64,000 nt of DNA, taken from Papilionanthe hookeriana x Papilionanthe teres (taxonomy: Eukaryota; Streptophyta; Magnoliopsida; Asparagales; Orchidaceae). The position numbers were made by a program, and so were the translations under genes. Positions 45,012 to 56,725 of the stretch are shown here, piece after piece. Location: NCBI GenBank assembly GCA_022702705.1, contig CM040424.1:141781665-141845664 (forward strand), in the 5' to 3' direction. How positions within the stretch are numbered: the stretch's first letter is position 1; each line of letters opens with the position of its first letter. A model generated the notes under the pieces. That model made no database searches. It was not told the origin of the DNA and saw only the letters and a program-made list of their open reading frames with translations.

Positions 45012-46691
45012 TCATCTAAAGCCGCGGTGTAAAGTATCGCGGTCTACACCGAGACCGGGGCCGCTAAGACAGGGAGGTGTCATTAAATATTGTTTAATGT
45101 CCTCGAAGGCCTTCCGGCATTTCTCTTCCCAAATAAATTTGGCGTCCTTTTTAACTAGTGCCGAGAAAGGCTGACACCTACCTGACAAGTTTGAGATAAA
45201 GCGTCGAAGATATGCCAGCTTCCCTTGAAAAGATCGTAGTTGTTTTAAGGTTTTGGGAGGCGGCATTTCTAAGATAGCTTTAATCTTTTCCGGGTCAATT
45301 TCAATTCCACGATGTCGGACAACGAATCCTAAGAATTTCCCGGAGGTGACGCCGAAGGCACATTTTAAGGGATTCATCTTAAGGTTAAATTGTCTTAATC
45401 ATTCGAAAACAATTCTCAAATCATACGAGTGGTTTTCCTTTACTTTGCTTTTGATGACCACATCGTCCACGTAGCATTCGACTTGATTGTGGATGAGATC
45501 ATCAAAAATTCTTGTCATTGCTCTCGGTAGGTTGCTCCTGCGTTCTTCGATCCGAATGGCATCACCGTGTAGCAAAATACTCCGATCGGCGTTCGAATGC
45601 CTGTAAGCTTTTCATCTTCCGGAGCCATTTTTATCTGGTTGTATCCTGAAGATCCATCCATGAACGAGAATATTTCATGTGTTGAAGCAATGTCGATCAT
45701 TAATTCCGGGATCGGTAGAGGGAATTCATCTTTTGGACATGCCTTGTTTAAATCTCTGAAGTCCACACGGATTCCGATCCGACCATTCTTCTTTCGATCG
45801 GCACTACATTGGCTAGCCAAGTCGGGTATTGTTCTTCACGGACAAATTTAGCGTCTATTAGCTTTTTAACTTCGGCTATGACTTGTTGTTCGATTTCTAG
45901 ACGCATTCTTCTGGGACCTTGTCTGATTGGGACAGAAGTAGGATCCACTCCTAGCTTATGGACTGCGACCTCTGGAGCTAATCCTGGCATTTCATCGTAG
46001 TTCCAAGCAAAACAGTCCTTAAATTCCATTAATAATTTGATTATTTCTTCGGAGTCTTCTTTGTTGAGTAAGGAGCTAACAAAGGTAGGTCTAGGCTCTT
46101 CGCTAGTACCTAAGTTAACTTCCCTTAACTCATCTATTATGGATTTAATTTCTTCTTCAAATTTTGGTGGAGCGTCTCCAATTTGTAAATCTTCGAGTTC
46201 GTCTGTAGTTTCCATGCAGTTTTCATTGGGCTCGCAAGTGACAACCAAGCAAAATCCAGTATCGTCAACTGACCCTACTGTGCCGAATCCGAGTCCATAC
46301 TTTGAATTGGGAGGACGACCGGAGTTATTCCATAACTTTTCAAAATGTTGTGATTGGCCTTTTGTCCATTGTCGAGGTAAGAAACCACGTTGAATTAAAT
46401 TTTGAACACAGGGAGAGTACCACTCAAAAGGTAATTCCATTAATTCTGATGAAGTGACATCTTCGAATTGTACATTATTTTCAGTTTTGGAGGAAGAAAC
46501 ACCACGGTAGAATTTGATTGACCTTGCACCGTCGTTACGTACCTCTTTGACCACCATACCCTCGAACTTGCTAGACTGGATCGGGGTTAGGGTCATAGTA
46601 TGTACGTAGTGGTTAATCTTCTCATACATTGATTTGTATTCTTCGTTCTTCTCATCTTCGAGAGAGATCTTGAATTGCGGTTTCTTCTGAC
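45012..46691 (-). pseudogene. Element B reverse transcriptase with protease-RT linker
   Basis: 45748-46629 covers the linker (SSELMELPFEWYSPCVQN, IIDELREVNLG) and RT block 1 (FAWNYDEMPGLAPEVAVHKL, LIDAKFVREEQYPTWLANVV). After a frameshift, 45515-45820 has FRDLNKACPKDEFPLPIPEL, GYNQIKMAPEDE and CYTVMPFGSKNAGATY. After another frameshift, YVDDVVIKSK lies near 45440-45470, with one TGA (from CGA) at about 45400. 45012-45377 then has LKCAFGVTSGKFLGFVV and the thumb region. All catalytic residues are present and three frame breaks occur. Confidence 0.9.
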
Positions 46692-47500
46692 TTATTGTCG
46701 CCGCTTCTTGCTTGATTTCTTTTTCTTCTTCGAACTATCTTCCCAATCAACATTGATGGCTGGTTTCCTCCGTCCAACCGTCCTAACGTCTCTACCACGG
46801 CCTCGTCCCCGGCCTCGACCTCGGATGCGAGTTGTGGAGAAACCTTCACCATCTCGCCGGAAGGGAGTGGTGAGTGACTGTTGGACTAGAACTTCAGGTT
46901 CTTCGTCGTCCTGAACTTTCTTTGCTTTATTTGTTACAGTATCTCTGGAGAAGATCGTTTTCTTTGGCGGTGCATAATAAGCTGCGTCTTCATGGATTCC
47001 AATCTCATGTACGGAGAATGGTTGCAAGTCTCCTTTGATGCACTGTTCCCCTCCATCGTAGTATTTGATGCACTGGTGTAGAGATGATGGTACCATCCTG
47101 TTTTCATGTATCCATGGTCGGCCCAGTAGAGCATTGAACGACGTTTCTGAATCGATTATATGAAATTTTACGGTTGTCTTTACTAAATCACCGGTTTTCA
47201 TCAGTAGCGTTATTGACCCGAGGGCTCTTTCTCCTTTCTGGTTGAATCCTCTTAATAACATTTTGTCGGCCTCGAGCTCACGAGCATCAATTTCCAAATA
47301 TGCTAGTGTTCGAAGACTCATTATATTGATTGATGCTGCGGGATCCACTAATACTCGGAGAGTGTAAACTTTCCGATTGTAATCGAAATGTACAACGGTC
47401 GGTTGTGATCCGCCGTCCCAAGTAGTAGGTCATTGTTCGTGAAGGTAACACCTCGTTGTTCCTTTAACGAGCAAACCTCATCTAAGGAATCTCCGGCCAT
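46692..47500 (-). pseudogene. Element B protease with Arg/Gly-rich tail
   Basis: 46692-47348 is open. Read from just upstream, the active-site segment is RVLVDPAASINIMSLRTLAY, where retropepsins have DTG or DSG, so the Gly is replaced by Ala. FHIIDSETSFNALLGRPWIH is the C-terminal hallmark. After about 60 residues there is an Arg/Gly run, IRGRGRGRGRGRDVRT, encoded by the CpG-rich 46795-46835, then a Lys-rich end. A frame break near 46690 separates it from the RT linker. Confidence 0.85.
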
Positions 47501-48125
47501 TTGAGCTAAGCAAATTTCCGGATCAAGTAAGGCCTTGATCGAGCTTCTCTCATCTCCTTTGATAAGATGAGAGCATCGTAAATGCTCAGTTTGGCCGGTA
47601 GTTTCCTAAGATGGGCTAGCACGTTGTAGTCCACTTTGTTCTCATGCGTCTCGGCTTCTTCTCGAATGGGTATTTCTTCTGTCGGGGTTGGTTCTTCTTG
47701 AACAACCACCGTTTTCCTTTGTCTTTTGGACCCGTTCTCGGAGGTAGAACTTTTCCACTTCTTAAGTTGACTTCGTAATTTCTTCGAATCTAGTGTTGAG
47801 TTTGCCGGTGTTTCCTCCTGAATCGGAATGACTGGCTCTTCTGGATTATCTTCAAAATCTAAAGGCTCTAACTCTATCGTAACTGGAGCTCCTCGAAACT
47901 CACAGATAGATCCGTTGCTTGTTGAACTCTCGTAGCCTCCTTGATGGATGTCTTCTTCGTCATTTTGCTCGTCGAGATCGTATATGATTTGAGAATTGTT
48001 GTTGGTATCAAATCGATATCCGGATTGTCGCTAGTTACGTAATCGTTAGAAACAGTCAGAACGTAGCCAACGCCATCACCCTTATCATTATATGATCCCA
48101 CCGAAGTGAGCAGATAATCATACAA
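47501..48125 (-). pseudogene. Element B gag-protease linker
   Basis: The 47506-47709 frame has KVDYNVLAHLRKLPAKLSIY followed by DALILSKEMRE, conserved with element A. The 47874-48125 frame continues from the gag stop. The spacer is split by frameshifts. Ogre-like elements can carry an intron around this junction, but I could not define one here. Confidence 0.65.
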
Positions 48126-48127
48126 AA

Positions 48128-50734
48128 TCAGAGGTTCGAGGGATTTCTCCCGGAATCGGAAACAACTATCCTAGGATAAGCAGCCCCTAGTCTAGCCTTA
48201 GGAATCTCGGTCCCCTCTTCTTCGTCAATTTTCTTCTTCTCTTCGATTGTCTCCTGTCGAGGTGGTTCTTCTATCGCAAGTGATAGTACCGGCTTAACAG
48301 GTTTCGAACTCTGAATTGAAGCTCGCACCGAAGCGGTTCGGATGTTGTCTAAAATCTTCTTTGAAGACCTCGTCCAGGCGGTAGTCCATCCATCGTCAGT
48401 TGCATAGGGATCTATTGGAATGACGGGATCGGTTGAGATAACATTGACGGAACCTCCTTTCTGGGGTTCCTTCATGTACTCCTTCGGGATTGTTATATTT
48501 CCTTTCCGAAGGTTGTCGTTGAGCCAACTTTTAAAGGTAATGCAATCTTCTATCTTGTGCCCAAGCATCCGATGGTAGGGGCAAAAGTTGGGATCACCTT
48601 TCTTGTTGACTTCCTCTGGTCTTTTGGGCTCTGGCAGCTGGAAATCTGGAGTTTTCATTAGGCTACGGAACATCTTTGGTACTGCTTCATTTTTGAACGG
48701 ATATTCTCTGCTCAGAAGCTCCCTTAATGTACGTTGCGGACGAGGCGGTTGTTCATACTGCGGAGATGACTGATAGCTGGACCGGGGTTGCTGGTAATTC
48801 TGTTGTGGTTGCTGCGGCCGTTCTGGTGGTATTTGCATCGGTTGCTTGCCTTTGTCAACTGCTGCAACTATCCTGGATTTCTTTTCGAAGGTCTTCACCG
48901 GCTTCTGCTTGTCCGTCTTGTCGGCAAAACTTAATTGCTTCGCCTCTTCTTGCAAGCTTCCGGCCTTGCTTAACAACTTCTCAAAAGTCTTAATAGTGAA
49001 TCCCTTGAGGAGAAGTGCTATCGGACCGTGAATGCTTTTAAGCAAGATGCCGACTGCATGTTGTTCTTGCAGTTGTGGTTCACACTTCATACTTAAATTT
49101 CTCCATCGAAGTATGTAATCCACTAAAGTTTCATTCGGCCTTTGTTTCTCTACCACCAAATCACCTATAGTGATGTGGTGCTGAGCTCCGGCAAATCGCT
49201 TAATGAAGAGGCTCTCTAGCTCTGAGAATGTCTTCACTGAACCGTTGGGTAATTCTGCATACCGGTCGAAGGCGATTCCCGACGGATCGCCGACAAACTG
49301 TCGGAAGAGTAGCGCTTCGCTCCCACCGGCATTGCAACAACTGGCACGAAAGTGTGCAACATGCTGTCGGGGGTTCCCGGTTCCGTCGAAAGTCTTGAAC
49401 AGAGGTGGTACGAAGCCTTTCGGGTATTGGACAGCGTCAAATTCTTTCGGGTAAGGTCTACCCGTCCGAATGGATGTCCGGTTCTTCGATTGTGCTAAGG
49501 CTTCTCGCACCTGCTGTTCTACCAAGTTCTTGATATCCTTTTCAGGGATCATACTTTGTGTTGTATCCTTTTTCAGCTGGTCATCCCCATTGACGGATGT
49601 AATCTCCTTTCCTCCGTCTACGATGTGAATGACCTCTGGGGGTGTTTCTCTATGTGGTTGTACTTGACTCTGGAGAGTGGCCAGAGCTATGGCCATCTCT
49701 TCCATCCTCTTCGCCATTTGAGCGATCGTGTCGTCTTTTTCCTGAAGCTGTCTCTTCATCAGTTCCGGCTCCTCTCTTTCGCGGCTGCGAGGAGCACCTC
49801 GAGAAGCTGATGAAGCTCGTGTCTCAACCATATTGATTTCTGCATATTCGTTGTCCATGAATTCCGATGAGTCGATCTCATCTCCGAACTTTTCTTCTCT
49901 TTCTTTTGCCAACCGTCGGATATCGGTTCTCAACTTTTCCATGGCATCTTCTAGCGGAGCTTTCTGTGTGTCTTTGTGGTTGTCATGCGATGGTTGCCGG
50001 GCCCCCCTTTCACGAGTCCCCTTTATCGCAGTAGCACTTTCTTCAGATTCAAGTCTCCTGGCGAGACTTTCTTTCTTGGGCTGTTGTTTCAATCTCAATC
50101 GCCCGGTAGTGGGACGCCATACCATCCTTCTAGCAGCAGAAGGTCTAGGACCAGATGGTCTGTCAGCCAAATGCTGGAAGGTGGTATCCTCCCTAATCTG
50201 TAATCCTGAGACGACGACAGGCGGGCTAGTCTTCATTCTCTTGCTTGGCTTCTCTGTCATGACGGCGGGCTCTATTCGTGGCCCAAGACGGGATTTGACT
50301 GGCACCCGCCCTATCCTTCGTAGAATTTCCGATACGGGGCAGTTTTCCTTCCTTGCTAGCTTTTCTACCAAAGTTTGCAGTCGAGCAAACGGCGTAGTTC
50401 TAGTTCTTTTCTTGCGGCTATCGTTGTAGTATGCGGGCCGAGGTAATGTGGCAGCAATCTTGCGAACATTCTCCTCATCCTCTGCGGCGGAGAGGGGATG
50501 GAACCTGCTTCCTCCCAAAAGTGGTATGTAGTCAGGCAGTGGTGCATATTCTGGTAGCGGTGTATATTTTGGCAACTCTGGAATTTCCTCCAGGAAAGCA
50601 ATCTCAGCAGCTCTGGCTTCTCTGGCGATCCTTCTATTTCTATTTCTTCTTTGGGTCTTTGTCAGCGACGGAATCTTTGAACTGGACCCGATTTCGAAAA
50701 CAGAAGGTCTTACAGGAAGATCCGTACCCTCCAC
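48128..50734 (-). CDS. Element B gag (868 codons open)
   Basis: Largest intact frame in the window. The N-terminal third is basic and proline-rich. The middle has a coiled coil (LMKRQLQEKDDTIAQMAKRM), then IPEKDIKNLVEQQVREAL. The Retrotrans_gag core runs from about residue 430 (PLFKTFDGTGNPRQHVAHFR) to about residue 600 (SIHGPIALLLKGF). A PQQ-rich stretch follows. A zinc-knuckle variant CPYHRMLGHKIEDC (CxxHx4HxxxxC) is near residue 740. No ATG opens the frame: it begins at a GTG and stays open upstream to a TAG near 50870, overlapping ORF1's frame. So gag may originally have been continuous with ORF1. Confidence 0.9.
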   Translation of the reverse strand: MEGTDLPVRPSVFEIGSSSKIPSLTKTQRRNRNRRIAREARAAEIAFLEEIPELPKYTPLPEYAPLPDYIPLLGGSRFHPLSAAEDEENVRKIAATLPRPAYYNDSRKKRTRTTPFARLQTLVEKLARKENCPVSEILRRIGRVPVKSRLGPRIEPAVMTEKPSKRMKTSPPVVVSGLQIREDTTFQHLADRPSGPRPSAARRMVWRPTTGRLRLKQQPKKESLARRLESEESATAIKGTRERGARQPSHDNHKDTQKAPLEDAMEKLRTDIRRLAKEREEKFGDEIDSSEFMDNEYAEINMVETRASSASRGAPRSREREEPELMKRQLQEKDDTIAQMAKRMEEMAIALATLQSQVQPHRETPPEVIHIVDGGKEITSVNGDDQLKKDTTQSMIPEKDIKNLVEQQVREALAQSKNRTSIRTGRPYPKEFDAVQYPKGFVPPLFKTFDGTGNPRQHVAHFRASCCNAGGSEALLFRQFVGDPSGIAFDRYAELPNGSVKTFSELESLFIKRFAGAQHHITIGDLVVEKQRPNETLVDYILRWRNLSMKCEPQLQEQHAVGILLKSIHGPIALLLKGFTIKTFEKLLSKAGSLQEEAKQLSFADKTDKQKPVKTFEKKSRIVAAVDKGKQPMQIPPERPQQPQQNYQQPRSSYQSSPQYEQPPRPQRTLRELLSREYPFKNEAVPKMFRSLMKTPDFQLPEPKRPEEVNKKGDPNFCPYHRMLGHKIEDCITFKSWLNDNLRKGNITIPKEYMKEPQKGGSVNVISTDPVIPIDPYATDDGWTTAWTRSSKKILDNIRTASVRASIQSSKPVKPVLSLAIEEPPRQETIEEKKKIDEEEGTEIPKARLGAAYPRIVVSDSGRNPSNL

Positions 50735-50808
50735 GGTAACAGGTTTACCATAGTTCTGGATTTCTTTCCCCTTTGATTTGGCAGAAGTCGGGGTAGGTGC
50801 AGAAACAA

Positions 50809-51105
50809 CTAGACCAGGTGGGGGTAGTAAGAACAGGTCCTCCTGCGGACAGCAGTACTCCTCCTAGTCGGGATCCTTTGCAGAGGAGGGAACTCCTGGG
50901 TCGACCTAAGGTTGAACTCAAGCAGTGGCTCTTCAGCTTCAGATACCTTGTTCGTCAGTGCAAAGAGGGAGACGTCGGTGACCTTGACGTTCGTGTTTTC
51001 AAATCCCTGTCCAAATCGGATGACCCCATTGTCGGGCAGCTCATCCTTATAGACAGCGAAGTCCAGTCCGTTGGTGAAGGAGAAAATCAGTTTCGGGGCT
51101 TCCAT
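50809..51105 (-). CDS. Element B ORF1 (98 aa), upstream of gag
   Basis: The ATG at 51105 follows CTACCCTGCAG, an acceptor-like sequence. It reads MEAPKLIFSFTNGLDFAVYK, then GVIRFGQGFENTNVKVTD, and is open to 50809. Its last part (FNLRSTQEFPPLQRIPTR) lies next to a frame that leads into gag (EEYCCPQEDLFLLPPP), so one frameshift plus a stop separates ORF1 and gag. An ORF1 of unknown function ahead of gag is a known trait of Ogre elements. A second, diverged copy is at 42104-42490. Confidence 0.7.
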   Translation of the reverse strand: MEAPKLIFSFTNGLDFAVYKDELPDNGVIRFGQGFENTNVKVTDVSLFALTNKVSEAEEPLLEFNLRSTQEFPPLQRIPTRRSTAVRRRTCSYYPHLV

Positions 51106-51606
51106 TTCTGCAGGGTAGATTCTGGGTGTCAGTCCCAAGTTATGCTTCTTTTCTTTAGGACGAAAGAAAGGAATTAAAAAAGGAGTCCGAACTCATTTTT
51201 GTTCACATATTTATAAGAAGGAATCATTTGTTAAAAGAATCACTTATTAGAGGGTTTGTTTATTTAGAACGGAATGTTCAAAGGTGTAGAGAAGGTAAGG
51301 AATCCGATTCAGAAAGGAAAAGAAAGTCTTAAGCAAGACTTTCCGACTCGAAGGATCACTCCTAAACTAACACCTATCGGGGGTCCACCCCACCTCAAAA
51401 TGAGGTAAAAGGATCTCGGAACCTCTCTGTTTAGGGGTGTCTAAACAGTGGCTCCTAAATCCGAGAGAATGTTGGCTATACTTGTTCAAGGTAGAAATGA
51501 ACATAGTATCCCAACGGAAGGAAGGGTAGTTTGACCCACAAGGGATATGGATACACTACCGATTTTTGAAAGCAGAATTATTTGATTAAAATGGAGAGAA
51601 GAATTT
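51106..51606 (-). other. Element B leader between primer site and ORF1
   Basis: No gene. The minus strand contains pyrimidine-rich stretches and the acceptor-like TGCAG just before ORF1, which allows a 5' leader intron. A donor was not identified. Confidence 0.6.
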
Positions 51607-51624
51607 TCCCCAGCGGAGTCGCCA
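51607..51624 (-). other. Primer binding site of element B
   Basis: The minus strand reads TGGCGACTCCGCTGGGGA, 5 bp from the LTR terminus at 51630. This sequence is the tRNA-Arg-type site reported for Ogre elements, as I recall. Element A has a decayed form. Confidence 0.9.
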
Positions 51625-53114
51625 GAAGTTGTCGGCACTATTTTTTAGGTTGTGTGAAATTTTAAAAAGGGGTCGCCTAACAGAAATTGTCGGCGAATTT
51701 AAATTTTAAATTTAATTTAAATATATATATATAATTTAGAAAGTAGTATTTGATTTTGAAAATAATTTTAAATGTGAGATTAAACTGATCTCACATCCCA
51801 AATAGTTTACATAAACGAGCACCGTACCACAAACCGTGTATCTATCCCGAAGGATAGGCACACTGCTTGATGGTGGAACTCGATCAAATAAACTAAAAGT
51901 TTTGTGACATCCGTTTGGTCTGCGAACCAATTTTATAAGCCGACAAATTCCCCTGCTTAATATGAAAGTATTAAACAGGGTTTATATTACACAGGTTCTT
52001 TAAAATTCCCTATAAGGGCAAGCCCCTATAGTTAATTACATCTTAAGTGACGAGAATCACCTAAGAAAACTCTCGATAATAATCAATACTTCTGCTCTCA
52101 AGAATTTCAAAGTTTAAGGTTTTCAAAGATTGAATTGTGGAATTTCAATGGGGAATGGATCAAGTTTGGAACATTTTATTTTGGGAATTCAAAGGAAGAA
52201 AAGTAGGAGAAATCACAGATTCGAAGCGAACTTCGGTAACTTCCCGACTATCCTATTGTTTGGCTTAGATTTAGGAAAGTCCTAATGTTTATTTAGTATT
52301 TCAATCTTGCCAATTTTAATTAATTAGGGCTTATATTTGTATGATAAAATCAAACAAATAGCCTAGAAGATATGAGGTTTTATGTCGTATCGGACGACTA
52401 CCTCGAAATCCTAAGTCCGGTTAGGGCTTAATTTGCAATGCAAATGCCTAACGAGGAGTTGAGGATTTATGTTACGCTAGGCAAGCTACCTCGAAGTCCT
52501 ATGGCTTTGTTGTTTAATTCTAAGAAGGTTTTGCTGAAGTAGGTTCATGTTTTCGTCGACGACGATGGCCGTGCCGCCCACCATGCTCCGAGCTCCTTGT
52601 TGTTGCAGAGGTTTAGTTTTAGAAGTCATAAATCGAGGGATGAGAAAAGTGTTTTGGTTTAGAGAAGTCTTAATTTCCAAGTGTTTTTGTATTTTGATTA
52701 AAACAAATCTTAAAGTTGATTATAACGACACCGGTTAAGATCCCACGGTTCCATCCTTCCGGCATCATTATTTTTATCGGATTCACTTAGTCCGGATGAA
52801 TTTGCTAAACTCAACCGAATGAGTTCCACACTTTCATTTAGACCGTGGGAAATCCCGTTAGCAACACGTAGGTTACATCATCCGAGGTATTCCCGATCAT
52901 CCAATTTGGACGTTTTAATTTAGTTGCAATTGTAGTTTTGTGTTCTGTTTGTGATTAAATTTTGAGTTGTTTTATATTTTGAAATGTTGTGGCGGTGAAT
53001 TTTATCTTGCAATGACTTTTAAATTAGTTTTGGTTTCGGTTTTAGGGGCTATCCTAAAGGTGTGGGTTTTCATGCAACGATTGTCTTATCATGCAAGAAA
53101 AGTAAAGTGCATTT

Positions 53115-53204
53115 GCAATAAAGTAAATTGCAAGAAAGTAAATTGCAAGAAAGTAAATTGCAAGAAAGTAAATTGCAAGAAAGTAAATTGCAATAAAATA
53201 AAAG
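53115..53204. repeat. 15-bp minisatellite in LTR B
   Basis: Five units of gcaagaaagtaaatt (first unit gcaataaagtaaatt) at 53115-53189, then a partial unit. The solo LTR has about one unit at the same place (near 14138), so the array expanded after the copies separated. Confidence 0.9.
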
Positions 53205-53759
53205 CGTACCTGGAGGGTCTTCCCGTCATCCCAAGCTGCACTTAAAACACAATTAGAATATTTAAGCAAGTTCCTAGGTAAAGCTAAGGTAAGGGTTATG
53301 GTTTTCTACCAAATTCTTAATCCTATAGCTAGTCATTTCCTATGACGTCTAGGTTCTTTGTGTTTTTGTTTGAGGACGATTTTCTTCATCAAAGAACAAT
53401 TAAGTCCAATTGTTCTTATAAGTATCCTATCGTATCGAGGAAGTGCTTAAGACAAATCTTAAACATCTTTTCAATATTTCTAGGATTGTTTTAAGTCCAA
53501 ATGAGTTTAATTATACAAATGAATTAATCGCCCGGGAATTCAAATTTTGTTGTTATCTTGCTCGATGAACTAGGACATTTGAATATCCTATGAGTGAAGT
53601 AACATTTTATTTAATGTTCCATTTAGGAGTTATAATAATCAAAGCTTTCAAGGGTAAATTAGTATTCAAATGATTTGATTTAAGTTAAAGGGTTTAAATT
53701 TGGAATAGTGTTCAAGTTGCTTTACATTTAATTTCTTTCTGTTTTAGGTGTTGTTATTT

Positions 53760-54110
53760 AATTCAACTTAATTTAATTAAGCTTTAATTTAATTTAATAT
53801 AGTTCAATTTAATTTGATTTGATGTTATATTAATTTGATTTGATTTAATTTTAATTTAATTTGATTTAATTTAATTTAATTTAATTATTTAATTTAATTT
53901 AATTTAATTTAATTTAATGTAATTTGATTTAATTTTTAATTTAATTTAATTTTTAATTTAATTTAATTTTTTTAATTTAATTTAATTTGATTTAATTTAA
54001 TTTAATTTAATTTTAATTTAATTTAATTTAATTTAATTATTTAATTTAATTTAATTTATTTAATTTAATTTAATTTAATTTAATTTAATTTAATTTTATT
54101 TTAATTTTAA
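53760..54110. repeat. (AATTT)n microsatellite in LTR B
   Basis: About 350 bp of imperfect AATTT pentamers, homologous in position to 14781-15071. Confidence 0.9.
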
Positions 54111-56717
54111 TTGAAATTTTTTTTTAAAAGAGTTTAATAATTTAATTTTAGTTTAATGATTAAGTCTTTTAATATTTTAAATTTGAGTTATCATTTTAAT
54201 TAAGAATTGAGTATTAATGAGATAATTAGTTTAGGGATTTTTAAATTAAACAATAAATCTCTTCCTAATAAATATCCCTTATTTTAATAATTCCAATTTT
54301 ATTATTCTTCCAAATTTAATCCATTATTTAATTAAAGTTTAATCATTTTAAAATTGTTTAATGGGTTTCTACCCTTTAATTATTTAAATTTCAATCATCC
54401 AAATCAGATTAGGATCAAATATTTTACTTGTTAATTTTTTATTAAACCTAAAGTTTTAATTAAGGGTTAAAAGTTTAATTACCATTTTACCCCTTAAGCT
54501 TAATAATTTCATAACTTACTAAATTGAACTCAAATGAACTTGAAATTTTTATGTGACTTCACTCATATGTCAATAAAGACATGAGAGGAGAAAATGTGAT
54601 TTTTCTGTATTTAATTTATTTATATAATTATTTTTGGTGGAAAATAGAGATTTTCAAGGAAAATTTGATAACATGACCAAAAGAAAGTTTCTATCCTTAA
54701 GAAAATTAGGGGACATTCCTAATGACCAGAGAAGCACTTGGACCAATTTTGATGATTTTTTGAAATATATTATTTTTATTATAATTATTTTAAGTTTTGG
54801 AGTGTTAATTAATTTAAAAATAAAATAAATGTTGAAAAATGAATTTTATATTTTTTAAAAATTCCTCTGATATCAAGGAAACTAGAGAAGAAAATTTTGT
54901 AATTTTCTGATTTTTCTATGATTTATTATAATTATTTTAGTGAAAATGCTAGAAAATACATTTTTTTATTTTTAAAATTACCTTAAAGCTTTAAAATTTA
55001 ATATCTCACTAAATAAAACTAGGAAAAATATGGGATTTGTTCCTGTGTGATTAAAATTCAAAATGTGACATTTTGGTGAATTTTATTATTTTTGTGATTT
55101 TTATTATTTTTTTATTATTAAAAATATTAAAATATTATTAAAAATCAACTTTTTTAGAAAATTGAAATTTTAATTTTCTTAGGTTCCCCTGATATCAGAG
55201 AGGCTCCAAAACTAATTTGGTGAATTTTTGAAAGGTATTTTAAAAGTTATGAATTTTTAAAGTTTAAAATGGCTAAGTGGCTTAATCAACCCAATTAGTG
55301 AGGCTAACCAAGTCCAATTGACCTCAAATTTTTATGGTGGATTCCTCTGATCCTAAAGTTCAGTGGAGAATTGATTTCAAGTCAATTTGATGCCTGGTTA
55401 ACTCTAATTAATTGAAGACCTATTTTGGGTGTTTAAGCCAATTAGGGTTGTTTTAAATGAAATAAGTCAAAACCTATTTTTCCTAGGGTTCTCTGGTCAT
55501 AAGGAACATCACCAAATTTTCCTAGAATTTATTTCACAACATGCTATTTACTGGAATTAAAATACTCAAAACAAGTAACATGAACTTGAAAAATCAATAA
55601 CTCTTCATAGGGATGGCCTCGACTTTGGAAAATTCAGGGAATGTTCCCAAATTCGGAGGCTTCAAAAGCCCTATGGTCTCATGCCATGGTGAATTGTATG
55701 CATGCATGGAGAATTAAAATAATGCAGAGAGTAAATAAATTATAAAAAATAAAATATTTGATGAAATTAAGTGATTTCTTTTCCACATTATTCTCCTCTC
55801 GTTCACCGAGCAAGTGGGTATTTTTATTTTATTTTTCCGATTTTTCTACACGGAGATATGAATTTTTGAAGTTTAGGGAATTAAATAAATCGGAAAATCC
55901 CTAATTTTCTACTTATCCGAGTCGGCGCCAGCCGCATCCTCGGCGACTCCGAAAGGCCACGCGGCGCGCTCCCATTCGACGCCGCCACCTGAGTCAGCAG
56001 CCCGGGCCCCGCGGTTCTCGTACCGTCTCCTGGTCCGACGCCATCTGAGCCGTCCGTCCGCACGTGTATTGAATGGACGGCATCCGTTCATCGTCCCCAA
56101 GTGTTCTCACCCGAGAGCCGTCCACACTAAATCCCTAAGATCTCACTCGATTCTCAATGGATTTTTACGTTCTTATACTCTCATGGATTCGTCTTGAAGA
56201 GACGAACACATCTATACGGTTAACATGCATTGAAACTAAGGCATTTGAAATGGAGAATCTCCGAAGCTCGGGATGAAGAATTAGCTCATACCTTGGCTCG
56301 GAGAAGTGTGGCTTCAATCCGAGAGTTGTTGCACCTTCGATTGGATCCCGCAAGCTCCGGATGAAGTCTCCTGGTCCAGTGAATTGTCCGGATATGATTT
56401 CGACCAAGCCCGATCACAAAGCTTGGAGGGCTGGAGCAACTGGGTGGCTCGGAGATGGGGCTTTTGATGGTGGACACCTTCCCTTGGTCCGAGTGAAGGT
56501 GTAGAGCCAATCAATTTGGGGATTGGCTCACTGTGGAGAAGTGTCCTGGTTTTGGGTGGAATTTCAACTCTGAAATTGAGCTTACAGAGGAGAAATGGCA
56601 GAGGGATTTCACTGGGGATCAAGTGCTCTAAGGGTGGAGGAGGGTCTGGAACAATTTTGGCAGAGTTTTGGCAAGGTTTTTGCTTCAGCCCCTCTTTCAT
56701 GGCCGAGAGGGGTGGAG

Positions 56718-56725
56718 TTTAAATA
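56718..56725 (-). promoter_or_regulatory. Putative TATA box of LTR B
   Basis: The minus strand reads CTATTTAAACTCCACCCC, conserved with the solo LTR at 17557-17564, in a GC-rich zone. Transcription would start near 56.69 kb, leaving about 5 kb of R-U5 before the primer site. Start site inferred. Confidence 0.5.

Noticed and set aside
49833..50429. 198-codon plus-strand ORF and several others between 48.5 and 50.8 kb
   Set aside because: They are antisense shadows of the 868-codon gag on the minus strand, with low-complexity Ser/Leu-rich translations.
53115..53204. Regular short repeats suggestive of a CRISPR array
   Set aside because: Units are directly contiguous with no spacers, in plant retrotransposon DNA. 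It is a minisatellite.
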